In this document: positions 1-8,407 of the stretch, piece after piece
Numbering within the stretch: the stretch's first letter is position 1
Layout of the letters: every line of letters starts with the position of its first letter
Assembly: GCA_024234435.1 (NCBI GenBank)
Contig: JACKOF010000001.1
Span: forward strand, 1,922,001 to 1,986,000
Source of the DNA: Pseudomonadales bacterium
Lineage (GTDB): Bacteria; Pseudomonadota; Gammaproteobacteria; Pseudomonadales; Porticoccaceae
DNA length: 64,000 bases
Reading direction: 5' to 3'
Made by a program: the position numbers and the translations under genes
The notes under the pieces: generated by a model
The model's input: the letters and a program-made list of their open reading frames with translations, nothing else
Databases searched by the model: none
Told to the model about the DNA's origin: nothing

Positions 1-14
1 TTACTACCGAATAC

Positions 15-923
15 ATGGCAGAGAATATCGAGCGCCTGATCTCCAATCCGGATATTCCCAAGTGGAACCAGAGCTTTTATTTCAATTTTTATGATCGTCA
101 CCAGAAAACAGGCGGGTTTTTCCGCATAGGCATTCTTGAAAATGTGGGTGAAGTGAATTGTTTTGCAATCTTCTTCCGCGACGGCAAACCGTTGTTTACC
201 CGCCTGAATATGAACCTGCCTTACACCAATGATCGGCTGGATCCGGGGATAACCGTTGCGGGTATCACCATGAAAGCGATCAAGTCGCAGCAAACGGCGG
301 TGGTAAAAGTGGAAGCCGAAGACTTTTTTGCCGAGCTGGAATGGGATCTTATTCACCCCATGGGTGACAGTATCGCACTGAGTAATCTGGCGGATGATGA
401 TGCCATTGCCCGGGAGTTATGCTACGTGCACCCGGAAGGTTTCTGCCATGTCACCGGTGACATCAAGCTGAGGACGGGGGAAACCATTACGATTAATGAC
501 AAAGGGTTTCGTGACCTGAGTGTAGGCCCCCGCAACTGGACTGGCTTGCTTCACTACCGCCTGGCCTGGCCCATTTTTGATAATGGTATGGCCTGCGTCG
601 CAGTTCACGGCATCACTACCGGAGGCGACAGTTACCAGAAGATTCTGCACGACGGTGAACGCTGGCTGGCGATTGATAAGGTGGAAGAGAAAATCACCTT
701 TGAAGATGACGATATAGGCTTCAAACATGTTTACTGGAAGCTGACGGATGAGACTGGTCGTGTTTGGGAGTTCACGGGTAAGCCTCTGTTCCGCTGGCAG
801 TTCCCCTATGACTCCTTTATGTTTGTCGAACAGATGATGGAATACACACTGTCGGATGGCACCAAGGGGTATGGCATGGGCGAAGGCGGTTTCAGCTTTC
901 CATGGCAGGGTAACGGTAATTGA
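15..923 (+). CDS. CrtC/AttH-like lipocalin-fold protein (DUF7064/7065 type), possibly 5'-truncated
   Basis: Protein of 302 residues with no signal peptide. Around residues 165-175 it carries GFRDLSVGPRNW, a variant of the G-x-R-D-x-SWG-x-R signature of proteins related to hydroxyneurosporene synthase (CrtC, carotenoid 1,2-hydratase). The N-terminal NFYDR and the general layout resemble the 371-residue protein at 20027-21142, whose motif is the canonical GTRDRSWGVR. No ribosome-binding site precedes the ATG and the frame is open to the window edge, so the true start may lie outside the window. A phosphotransferase follows 22 bp downstream, the same partner type as at the second locus. Chemistry is unknown; a hydratase, dehydratase or binding role on an isoprenoid substrate is inference. 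Confidence 0.55.
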   Translation: MAENIERLISNPDIPKWNQSFYFNFYDRHQKTGGFFRIGILENVGEVNCFAIFFRDGKPLFTRLNMNLPYTNDRLDPGITVAGITMKAIKSQQTAVVKVEAEDFFAELEWDLIHPMGDSIALSNLADDDAIARELCYVHPEGFCHVTGDIKLRTGETITINDKGFRDLSVGPRNWTGLLHYRLAWPIFDNGMACVAVHGITTGGDSYQKILHDGERWLAIDKVEEKITFEDDDIGFKHVYWKLTDETGRVWEFTGKPLFRWQFPYDSFMFVEQMMEYTLSDGTKGYGMGEGGFSFPWQGNGN

Positions 924-945
924 TGAATCAACCAGGTTAACCGAT

Positions 946-2109
946 ATGAACATAAAGCCAGCCAGTGTATCCGGCGAGACATTATCGATAGAGCCCAGAA
1001 TCGAGTACATTTATGAGCGCAAGCTGGTTCACCGCCAGCAGGGACCTTATTCTCCCAGAACCAATGAAGAAGTTGAAGCGGGACTTCTCCGCCTCTTCCA
1101 TGCCGAAGGCTTGAGTGATGTTGTGATCAGCAAACTGGCCCGCATGACGGGCGGTGCCTCAAAGGAGCAATTTGCCTTCACCCTCAGTCATCGCCAACAA
1201 CCAGAGCCACAGCGCTATGTTTTACGGATGGATCCACTGGAGGGCATTGTGGAAACCTGTCGCTTACGGGAAGCGGAATTGCTCAACGCGTTGCAAGGTG
1301 TTGTGCCGGTTCCGCCAGTGCTATCCGTTGATCCTGAAGGTGATTACCTCGGCCTGCCGGGTGTGATCACCCAGTTTGTGCCGGGTGTGACCAAGCCGAC
1401 GGACCAGGCGAGCCAGAGTGTGTCAGGTATCGGTTCCAGCTATGGTCGTTACGCTGAAATCATTGCACCGCAATTCCTGAATATTCTGGTGTCACTGCAC
1501 TCTAAAAATGACTGGGATAAAGCGTCATTACCCTCATTTTCAATACCCAAACCTAGCACTAAAGAAGCAGCTATGTACCAAGTCAACGCTTGGTCCAGAG
1601 TCTGGCGGGATGATTTTGTTGAGCCTGTGCCCATGATGACGTTGACTGAAAACTGGCTGCGGGAAAATGCACCGGTCTGCGAAGCCCCTTGTCTAGTTCA
1701 TTGCGATTATCGTTTGGGCAATTTTATGTTTGAAGAGCCCTCCGGCAAGATCACCACCATTCTGGATTGGGAGCTGGCCCACTTTGGCGACTTCCACGAA
1801 GACCTTGCCTGGATACTGCAAAAGCTGTTTGGCACATGGAGTGAGCAAGGCGATTTTCTGGTGTGCGGGTTAATGAAAAGAGACATGTTTATCGATCAGT
1901 ACCAACGTCTGTCAGGCCGTACGATCAACCCGGATACGTTGCGTTACTACGAAGTGCTCAATGCCTGGAAGTGCGCAGTGATGGACTACAGCAGTGCCAT
2001 TATTGCTGGCAAAAACAGCAACAATCATCAGGATCTATTGATTACCTGGCTGGCATCAGCCGGTGCCGTGTTTTTGGATCAAATAGAAAAATTGATACGG
2101 GAGGCTTAA
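946..2109 (+). CDS. Phosphotransferase family protein (APH/ACAD10-11 kinase type)
   Basis: Protein of 387 residues when started at the ATG at 946; an earlier in-frame ATG at 856 would run back into the upstream gene and gives an unrelated N-terminus. The kinase core is clear: HCDYRLGNF (catalytic Asp and metal-binding Asn) followed by ILDWELAHFGD (the DFG-like Asp). This is the aminoglycoside phosphotransferase fold in the branch that includes the kinase parts of ACAD10/ACAD11 and LvaA, which phosphorylate 4-hydroxyacyl-CoAs before elimination. It sits between a CrtC-like protein and a small helical protein as a three-gene unit. Substrate is unknown; a hydroxylated catabolic acyl-CoA or terpenoid alcohol is more likely than an antibiotic. 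Confidence 0.8.
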   Translation: MNIKPASVSGETLSIEPRIEYIYERKLVHRQQGPYSPRTNEEVEAGLLRLFHAEGLSDVVISKLARMTGGASKEQFAFTLSHRQQPEPQRYVLRMDPLEGIVETCRLREAELLNALQGVVPVPPVLSVDPEGDYLGLPGVITQFVPGVTKPTDQASQSVSGIGSSYGRYAEIIAPQFLNILVSLHSKNDWDKASLPSFSIPKPSTKEAAMYQVNAWSRVWRDDFVEPVPMMTLTENWLRENAPVCEAPCLVHCDYRLGNFMFEEPSGKITTILDWELAHFGDFHEDLAWILQKLFGTWSEQGDFLVCGLMKRDMFIDQYQRLSGRTINPDTLRYYEVLNAWKCAVMDYSSAIIAGKNSNNHQDLLITWLASAGAVFLDQIEKLIREA

Positions 2110-2113
2110 GCGC

Positions 2114-2671
2114 ATGTTACCGGATATTTCAATTCGTATTAATAATTTGATCAAAGCGATGGAGAAGACCATTGCGCCGGCCATTGATCCCGATAATGGT
2201 CTGGCAAAAGAACAGGCCGCGCTGGTGGTGAGCCACCTGAGAATGCTCGATCAGCAATGGGATACCGCTTATCTGTATGAAAAGGGATCCTATGAAAATA
2301 TGCGCGCACTGAGCGCACATCTCGTTTCTCTTGCTGAAAAATATGAGCCTGGGAAAAGTACCACATTGGAACTTTCTGAAACTTTAGGCACTATGCCTGA
2401 CGAATTGCCATTAACTGTTAGCGGCATTAGCACCTTAACTGCTAATTTGGGAAATATTGTGGATCGGGTGATCACGGATTGTTTTCGTAGTGGGAGTGAA
2501 ACGTTCAAAACTGCACTTACCAACATAGTTTTAGATTACAACGCTAAACAATCGGCTCGAGAAAGAATCTGGTTTGGGGCTAATAAGCTTGATCCTGATA
2601 TCACCGATTTATCAACTATGGAAGAAATGCTGTTTACCAATGTTTATAAATTCACAGCACACACAACCTAA
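2114..2671 (+). CDS. Unknown small helical protein downstream of the kinase
   Basis: Protein of 185 residues starting 4 bp after the kinase stop, with GGAGG at about 2099-2104 as ribosome-binding site, so it is probably translated with the kinase. I do not recognise the family. The sequence looks mostly alpha-helical, with no signal peptide, membrane segment or cysteine cluster. By position it could be an accessory subunit of the kinase, as LvaB is for LvaA in levulinate catabolism, but LvaB is smaller and no sequence match is claimed. Confidence 0.6.
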   Translation: MLPDISIRINNLIKAMEKTIAPAIDPDNGLAKEQAALVVSHLRMLDQQWDTAYLYEKGSYENMRALSAHLVSLAEKYEPGKSTTLELSETLGTMPDELPLTVSGISTLTANLGNIVDRVITDCFRSGSETFKTALTNIVLDYNAKQSARERIWFGANKLDPDITDLSTMEEMLFTNVYKFTAHTT

Positions 2672-2729
2672 CCGGAAAATACTGTCATTTTTCCATTAAT
2701 AAGGACTGAAAAAACAAAGAGCTCAAGGC

Positions 2730-2758
2730 CAGCTGATAACCTCTCAACTTATCAGCTG
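2730..2758. terminator. Inverted repeat between convergent genes
   Basis: A perfect 10-bp inverted repeat (CAGCTGATAA at 2730-2739, TTATCAGCTG at 2749-2758) with a 9-nt loop lies between the convergent kinase unit and the LuxR gene. No U-tract follows on the plus strand. On the minus strand a T-rich run appears only about 13 nt after the stem. It may terminate both transcripts, but the signal is not canonical. Confidence 0.4.
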
Positions 2759-2811
2759 ACTGCATTAGGAAACGAGGGGTTTTAAGCGCAAGGAAGCACT
2801 GCCGTCCTGAT

Positions 2812-3576
2812 TTAGATCTCAAATTGAGCCGTCGAACTGACTCTGGCTACCAAGGCAGTTCGATTATTAACCCCAAATTTCTTGTAAATACGCCGGAGAT
2901 GGTTGTCCACTGTAAAATTAGACAAAGACAACGCAACCGCGATTTGTTTATTGCTTTTCCCTTTTAAAAGTTCATATACCACTTGTATTTCGCGATTAGT
3001 CAGCAAATCCGCAGGACCTTTGAGGTCATAAATCAACGTATTTTGTGAAAACCCCGACTGAAAATTTCTAACGGACTCATCAACTATATACATACTACTT
3101 TCACGCAACCAGTTTTCGATTGCAGGCATCGCTCGCTCAATGCGCAAATGCTTCTTCCGGTCTAAAGAATGCATCCCTACTACCAAAAAGATATTATCGG
3201 ATATTGCATACACGCTTGTTGCTGTTTCCATATACCCATAGGGCTTAAGGTGCTTCCAATACTCTGTGCTATCAACCATTCTGTCATGAAGGTCTTTAAT
3301 ACTGGGGTTCTTTTTCTCTAAATTCACTGTAGTGTAACTCTTACAACTCCGGCGAATAGATTTTAAATGAGGGAGCGATGGATCAAATTTGTATAAGAAT
3401 TCTGTATACAAATTCATTGCCTTAGAAGGCTGGCCATGATGGAAAATAAATGACACCGGTTTTTGCTCTGCTAGACGATTGTCATATAGCAAAAGGCAAA
3501 TGCCATCGGACTTTGCCTTATAACTTACTTGTTGCGCATATGAGCTATTTTCTAGTGAAAAATTATACGATTCCAT
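2812..3576 (-). CDS. LuxR family transcriptional regulator (254 aa)
   Basis: The C-terminal 60 residues form a GerE/LuxR helix-turn-helix: LTNREIQVVYELLKG, then NKQIAVALSLSNFTVDNHLRRIYKKFGVNNRT. The N-terminal 185 residues are not a recognisable receiver, autoinducer-binding or PAS domain, so the sensed signal is unknown. The gene stands alone, convergent with the kinase unit and with a 343-bp non-coding region upstream. Its HTH resembles that of the large LAL regulator at 11061-13727 (both contain IYKK-GVNNRT), so overlapping DNA specificity is possible but not shown. Confidence 0.8.
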   Translation of the reverse strand: MESYNFSLENSSYAQQVSYKAKSDGICLLLYDNRLAEQKPVSFIFHHGQPSKAMNLYTEFLYKFDPSLPHLKSIRRSCKSYTTVNLEKKNPSIKDLHDRMVDSTEYWKHLKPYGYMETATSVYAISDNIFLVVGMHSLDRKKHLRIERAMPAIENWLRESSMYIVDESVRNFQSGFSQNTLIYDLKGPADLLTNREIQVVYELLKGKSNKQIAVALSLSNFTVDNHLRRIYKKFGVNNRTALVARVSSTAQFEI

Positions 3577-3919
3577 TGATCACCTCTCCTGACTGCCAGC
3601 AGGGTACTGACAAGCCTATCACCCATTTAAAGGCATATTCCCTTACTTTCTATTTATTTAGTATGACTAAACTCAAACTTTTAATATACTTTTAAAACAA
3701 ATAGTTACAATTCCATGGTTCACCAGATTATAGCGTAAATATTAAGTATTATTACATCTTCGAATAACACCATTCGATTCGACACCGATAGGCAATCACC
3801 AGTCGAGAGAATGGATATCGCAAAACACTCAGTTCTAAAATGGTACGCGGCGATACACAATATTTTCTATAGTCGAAAACCGATGGCAAATGGATCGGTG
3901 CGGAACAAAAAGAATGGCG
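3577..3919. other. Intergenic region upstream of the LuxR gene
   Basis: This 343-bp stretch has no convincing gene. It is AT-rich near 3650-3760 and carries a small inverted repeat, TCGAAT (3760-3765) and ATTCGA (3772-3777), with a 6-bp centre, possibly an operator. It should contain the promoter for the minus-strand LuxR gene and the 3' end of the AraC transcript. Short plus-strand open frames here run into the antisense of the AraC gene and look spurious. Confidence 0.5.
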
Positions 3920-5020
3920 CTAATTCAACCTGCCTGGATCCACTGGATCAGCTGACTCATCCTCGAGATCATCACCCATCAGGTGAGCTTGCTGGGCACG
4001 CCAGTCGCTGGGACGCGTTCCAGTCCAGCTTTTAAAGGCTCGGGAAAACGAACCGCGATCAGAGAAGCCCAAACTATAGGCGATCTCTTCAATGTTCATT
4101 TCGGTATGCTTCAGGTAAGCGTAGGCTTGCTCTTCTCTGAGCTGTTTAAGAATTTCGTAGAAAGTCGTATTCTCTTCGGTAAGGCGCCGGGCCAGAGTAC
4201 GCTCGGTCATCGCCATACTCTGCGCTGTTTCAGCCCGACTCGGCTCTCCATTGGGCAGTTTAACCAACAATACTTGTCTGACACGCCGGGAAAACCGCCC
4301 TTGAACGCGGTCCTGAAGATATCTCGCTGCAAGCTCATCAAGAAGAGAGGCCAACTCTTCGTTTGCACCGGGAATGGACCGGTCCATATCCTCGGTTCTC
4401 AAAACCAGTGAATTAATATCTTGCTGGTAATTGATTGGGCAGCGAAAAAGCGCTTCGTACTCCGTCGGATCATTAACCGGTGAATGAGTAAAATTAACGG
4501 CCAACGGAACCAGTTCGTCGTGAGTTATCCATCGGCAGTACTCCAGAAACCCGGCAAGTACGGTGTCAAAAGCCTGATACAGAGGAACTGTTCCTCCGGT
4601 TTCCAGTGCAATTGAAAGCTCACATTGCTGATCATCTTCGGTAAAGCTAACAACCGCAGAATCTGAAACCAGCCGGGCAAATCGGGCAAAACGCTTCGCC
4701 GAAGAACGCAAAGTGTCACTACAAATCATGGCCTGTCCGACGACATGCAAGCTTGAAGGGCGAATATGCTTGGCGACTTTGAGACCAAAATTCTCATCAC
4801 CGGTTTCAGCAATTGCCAGCCGCCATAATTCAGTGACCTTTTCCTGACTGTAACGATAACCAAAGTCTTCCAGGTGACTATGATCAAGCCCCACACTTGC
4901 CATTAACTGCTTGTAGTCGACTCCGGCTTCCGTCATGGCGTGAGCCATAGCAAGCACATAACCGGACAGAGCGGTACGGGTATTCGCGGATGTAATGGGT
5001 GGCTCAGTTAGCTTGATCAT
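3920..5020 (-). CDS. AraC family transcriptional regulator (arabinose-binding-like N-terminus)
   Basis: Protein of 366 residues. Residues about 20-210 form the N-terminal effector domain found in OruR/GliR-type regulators, with SGYVLAMAHAMTEAGVDY and IRPSSLHVVGQAM. The C-terminus carries two HTH motifs, including SMAMTERTLARRLTEENTTF and IEEIAYSLGFSDRGSFSRAF, the typical second AraC helix. It is closely related along its whole length to the regulator at 36158-37225, so the two are paralogues. It lies downstream of the nitroreductase and fatty-acid-type genes. The effector is unknown. Confidence 0.88.
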   Translation of the reverse strand: MIKLTEPPITSANTRTALSGYVLAMAHAMTEAGVDYKQLMASVGLDHSHLEDFGYRYSQEKVTELWRLAIAETGDENFGLKVAKHIRPSSLHVVGQAMICSDTLRSSAKRFARFARLVSDSAVVSFTEDDQQCELSIALETGGTVPLYQAFDTVLAGFLEYCRWITHDELVPLAVNFTHSPVNDPTEYEALFRCPINYQQDINSLVLRTEDMDRSIPGANEELASLLDELAARYLQDRVQGRFSRRVRQVLLVKLPNGEPSRAETAQSMAMTERTLARRLTEENTTFYEILKQLREEQAYAYLKHTEMNIEEIAYSLGFSDRGSFSRAFKSWTGTRPSDWRAQQAHLMGDDLEDESADPVDPGRLN

Positions 5021-5115
5021 GCAGTGCTTATTATTATGTGCTCACAATATAAACACTATTCTAGCGGAGGGGGGCTGGCAATGAAACAAATCAAAACCAG
5101 GCCAGATTTCCAGTT

Positions 5116-5793
5116 TCAGGAGTGGAAATAAACAAAATCCGCGAGATTGCCTCTATCTGTGGCACATTCGTTTATATCAGCACCAATGTCTTCAAAACCA
5201 AAAGAAATACCAAATACCAGCTTTTGGGAGGCATCAACACCCAGGGTTTCACGAACCGGGTCCGACAGAAACCCCAATGCTGTCTGCGGGCAGCTCGCCA
5301 AGCCATGCGCTGTCATGGAAAGCATCACCGTCTGCGCGTACATGCCCAGGTCACAGGCTTCTCGCAAACCAAAAGGCTCTGGCAAAAACAGAAACGCAAC
5401 ATGGGGCGCACCAAAGAAAGTAAAATTTCGTAACAGCGCTTCCTGCCGTTGTTGTTTGTCAGCGCGGGGAATGCCCATAGCTTCGTAAAGCGCATTGGCG
5501 GCTGCATATTGGCGCTCTTGATAAACCCCCTGATATTTCCCATCATAAGGAAAATCCAAACTGTGCTCGCCTCGCAAAAAACAACCCGGCAATACCTGAC
5601 GCAAATTCTCAACAGCTTGTCCCGAGGCGACATGCACTTGCCACGGCTGAGTATTGCAGTTGGAAGGCGAACGCAATGCGGATTCAAATACTCTTTCAAG
5701 CAAATCCGCTGGTACCGGCTCGTTACGAAAAGCCCTGATCGACCGTCTTTGATTGACAATACCGGTGAAAACGTCGGCCATCTCTGCATTCAT
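5116..5793 (-). CDS. Nitroreductase family protein
   Basis: Protein of 225 residues from the ATG at 5793; an upstream TTG at 5808 would add 5 residues. Family signatures for FMN binding are RRSIRAFRNEPVP near the N-terminus, RSPSNCNTQPWQVHV at about 45-60, and a C-terminal GISFGFEDIGADINE segment. Such enzymes use NAD(P)H and FMN to reduce nitro groups, quinones or activated double bonds. It lies at the 3' end of the thiolase/ACAD/SDR gene group, about 100 bp after the DUF4345 gene, so reduction of an unsaturated intermediate is possible. The physiological substrate cannot be read from sequence. Confidence 0.85.
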   Translation of the reverse strand: MNAEMADVFTGIVNQRRSIRAFRNEPVPADLLERVFESALRSPSNCNTQPWQVHVASGQAVENLRQVLPGCFLRGEHSLDFPYDGKYQGVYQERQYAAANALYEAMGIPRADKQQRQEALLRNFTFFGAPHVAFLFLPEPFGLREACDLGMYAQTVMLSMTAHGLASCPQTALGFLSDPVRETLGVDASQKLVFGISFGFEDIGADINECATDRGNLADFVYFHS

Positions 5794-5896
5794 CTGAATC
5801 AATTCCAATTGAAAATTTAAAAGAAAAAGGCATCACCAGAAGGTAACGCCCAAAATCATTCACTTTCCGGATTAGCAATACCCCATAAACGGGTGG

Positions 5897-6316
5897 TTAC
5901 AACGGGTCGCTTTTCATCACCTTATGCTGCCATAACAGCAACGCGGGCATCACGGCAAGCTCTATCACCAGAGCAAACACAATAAAGCCGGGACCAGCTT
6001 CTGTATCCGGCATACCAACCTGAGCAACCGAAATAACGCGGGCAATACCGCCGATAAATACGACTAATAACGCACCACGAAGAATATTTGCGTACTTCTG
6101 TAAATCTTTAACGCAAACCAGCAGCAACGCACCGTAGCTGATCCAGACCGTTCCCAAAAAGCGTACCTGGCTATCGAGGACCGAATCGCCAAATGCCTGC
6201 GCCGACAAGCCAACGCCAATACCCTGCCAGGCAGAAGGGCCCACAATGACATCCATTACACCGGTAATGATTGGCAGTAATGCCCAAATAATGATCGCAA
6301 TTTTAAATCCTTTCAT
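5897..6316 (-). CDS. DUF4345-type small membrane protein
   Basis: Protein of 139 residues with four predicted hydrophobic segments (for example IAIIIWALLPIITGVMDVIV near the N-terminus and VFALVIELAVMPALLLW near the C-terminus). The start at 6316 is chosen because GGGGAAG lies just upstream; a longer frame to 6373 would overlap the SDR gene. The pattern of a small four-helix protein with a WISYGALLL segment matches the DUF4345 family of unknown function. It is 34 bp downstream of the SDR gene and probably in the same operon. Confidence 0.7.
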   Translation of the reverse strand: MKGFKIAIIIWALLPIITGVMDVIVGPSAWQGIGVGLSAQAFGDSVLDSQVRFLGTVWISYGALLLVCVKDLQKYANILRGALLVVFIGGIARVISVAQVGMPDTEAGPGFIVFALVIELAVMPALLLWQHKVMKSDPL

Positions 6317-6350
6317 CAGCTTCCCCTTTTTAACATTATTATCAAATTGG

Positions 6351-7160
6351 CTAAACGGCGGTATAACCGCCATCCAGTGTTAGTTCGGCGCCAGTCATAA
6401 GTGAAGAAGCATCAGACAACAAATAGGCCACTCCGTTGGCAATCTCGGGAGCGCTGCCAGGACGCCCCATTGGAATAACCGCAGAGAAATAGTTAGCTGC
6501 TTCCTCTACATCGGCAAAAGTGCCCATATCCACCATCGTCTGCAACCCGGTCAGCGATACACCCGTATCCATAATACCGGGGTGAATCGAATTACAGCGC
6601 ACGTTATAACCTAACCGGGGCAATTCGGTTGCTATCGATTTGGTCAGCAACCTTACCGCACCTTTGGATGCACAATAAGCCGAATGCAACGGTCCGGCAA
6701 CCTGACCGAAAATAGACGACACATTCACAATGGATGACGCACTTCCTTGCTCCCCGGCGTTCTTCAACATTGGCAGAAATGTCTGAGAGCCGATAAACAC
6801 ACTATCAACATTAATGCTTTGGGTTTTTTGAAACATTTCCAATGTGGTTTCAGTAAATGGTCGATGCAACATAATGCCCGCATTATTCACCAACCCATGC
6901 AAGAGTTGCCAGCGTGGCTCCAGCTGTTCATAGAGTTGTTTCCAGTCGGCAGCACTGCTCACATCATGCCGAAAAGTAAGGGGGCGAATCCCCCCTTGTT
7001 GCTCTATCTTGTCTACTGTCGTTTGCAGGCCAGCCTCGTCAATATCTGTTATGGCTAACTCGGCCCCCATTGCCGCCAACACAGATGCCATCTCGGCACC
7101 TAATCCCTGAGCGGCACCTGTGATTAAAATTTTTCGATTACTTAAATCAAACCCTGACAT
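6351..7160 (-). CDS. SDR family oxidoreductase
   Basis: Protein of 269 residues from the ATG at 7160, which has GAGGA 5-6 nt upstream; an alternative ATG at 7172 would add 4 residues. It is a classical short-chain dehydrogenase: TGAAQGLG (cofactor glycine motif), NNAGI, the VNVSSI serine, the YCASK catalytic Tyr/Lys and a C-terminal LDGGY. The acidic DIDEAG after beta-2 favours NAD(H). In the thiolase/ACAD operon it probably oxidises a hydroxyacyl-CoA or a ring alcohol. Confidence 0.88.
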   Translation of the reverse strand: MSGFDLSNRKILITGAAQGLGAEMASVLAAMGAELAITDIDEAGLQTTVDKIEQQGGIRPLTFRHDVSSAADWKQLYEQLEPRWQLLHGLVNNAGIMLHRPFTETTLEMFQKTQSINVDSVFIGSQTFLPMLKNAGEQGSASSIVNVSSIFGQVAGPLHSAYCASKGAVRLLTKSIATELPRLGYNVRCNSIHPGIMDTGVSLTGLQTMVDMGTFADVEEAANYFSAVIPMGRPGSAPEIANGVAYLLSDASSLMTGAELTLDGGYTAV

Positions 7161-7242
7161 TGTTTTCCTCATGTAAATTCCTGTGCTCTGGTTATGCGTA
7201 TACATCCAGTGCTGTTTTTATCATTTGTAGCTATTCGCGCTT

Positions 7243-8397
7243 CTATAACTCCCGCAATAATTCCCGAGCAATGATCACCCTCTGTATTTCGCTGGTGCCT
7301 TCGTAGATTGAGGTGACTCGAGCATCTCTGGCAAACCTTTCCAGTGGGTATTCACGCGTGTAACCAACACCTCCCATCAGTTGAATGGCGGTATAACAAA
7401 CCTTATTGACTGTTTCGCTGGCATGCAGCTTCGCCATTGATGCTGCTTTGGAAAACGCCTGCCCTCCCTGCTTCAGATACGCAGCATTCATTGTCAACAA
7501 CCGGGCCGCCTCCAACTCGGTATACGCATCAGCCATCATCCATTGGGGCCCCTGCATGCTGGCAATTTTTTGACCGAACTGTTCCCGTTCTGTGATGTAC
7601 TGCCGGGCATAATCCATTGCTGCCTGACCAACACCCAAAGCCAGCGAAGCAATACCAATGCGTCCTCCGGCGAGCTCACTCACGGCAATACGAAAGCCAT
7701 CGTTTAAGCTTCCCATTAAAGCCGACGCCGGAATTCGGCAGTCTTCGAAAATAACCATATTGGTTGCAGAACCATGCTGCCCCATTTTATCTTCAGCTTT
7801 GCCTAGCGAGATGCCGGGTGTGTCCGCTTCTACCAAAAAGCAGGAAATACCTTTCCCTTTCGGCGCATCGGCGTCGGTAACCGCCCACACCACAAAGACG
7901 CCCGCGTATTCTGCACTGGTGATCCACATTTTGGTGCCATTTAGCACCCAACTATCACCGTCTTTTACTGCCCGGGTTTTCATACCCGAAGGGTCAGAAC
8001 CGGCACCGGCTTCCGAAAGGCAGAATCCACCAGCAGAATATTCGCCCGAACAAAGCCTGGGTAGATAGCGACGTTTCTGCGCCTCGTTGCCCACGGCCTG
8101 TATCACCTCACCCACCATATTGGTCACCGACATGGTCACCGCGGTAGATGCACAAGCCCGCGCCACCTCAGTGATCGCCAGACTAAATGCAATGCTTCCT
8201 GCTTCGCTGCCGCCATATTCAGCTTCGACATTGAGCCCCATAAACCCCAATTCAGCCAGCTGCTTTAGGCGAGCAAGAAACCCGCTGCGATCGCCGTCTC
8301 GGTCGACTTTAGCAGCCGTCGGCACGAGCTCTGCATCGGCAAACTGCCTGGCAGTACTCTGAATCATCTGCTGCTCGTCCGTCAGAGACAAATCCAT
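7243..8397 (-). CDS. Acyl-CoA dehydrogenase
   Basis: Protein of 384 residues starting at 8397, with TAGGAG 7 nt upstream. It has the standard three-domain ACAD sequence: CLSEAGAGSDPSGMKT, the WITSAEYAGVF FAD-binding region, and the C-terminal IYEGTSEIQRVIIARELL, whose YEG glutamate is the catalytic base of short/medium-chain enzymes. It introduces the alpha,beta double bond in an acyl-CoA. The gene lies 10 bp after the thiolase and the two are certainly cotranscribed. Confidence 0.93.
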   Translation of the reverse strand: MDLSLTDEQQMIQSTARQFADAELVPTAAKVDRDGDRSGFLARLKQLAELGFMGLNVEAEYGGSEAGSIAFSLAITEVARACASTAVTMSVTNMVGEVIQAVGNEAQKRRYLPRLCSGEYSAGGFCLSEAGAGSDPSGMKTRAVKDGDSWVLNGTKMWITSAEYAGVFVVWAVTDADAPKGKGISCFLVEADTPGISLGKAEDKMGQHGSATNMVIFEDCRIPASALMGSLNDGFRIAVSELAGGRIGIASLALGVGQAAMDYARQYITEREQFGQKIASMQGPQWMMADAYTELEAARLLTMNAAYLKQGGQAFSKAASMAKLHASETVNKVCYTAIQLMGGVGYTREYPLERFARDARVTSIYEGTSEIQRVIIARELLREL

Positions 8398-8407
8398 CCG
8401 AATACTC

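Noticed and set aside
856..945. N-terminal extension of the kinase frame starting at 856
   Set aside because: It lies inside the upstream gene, has no ribosome-binding site, and the sequence does not resemble the kinase family; the ATG at 946 fits better.
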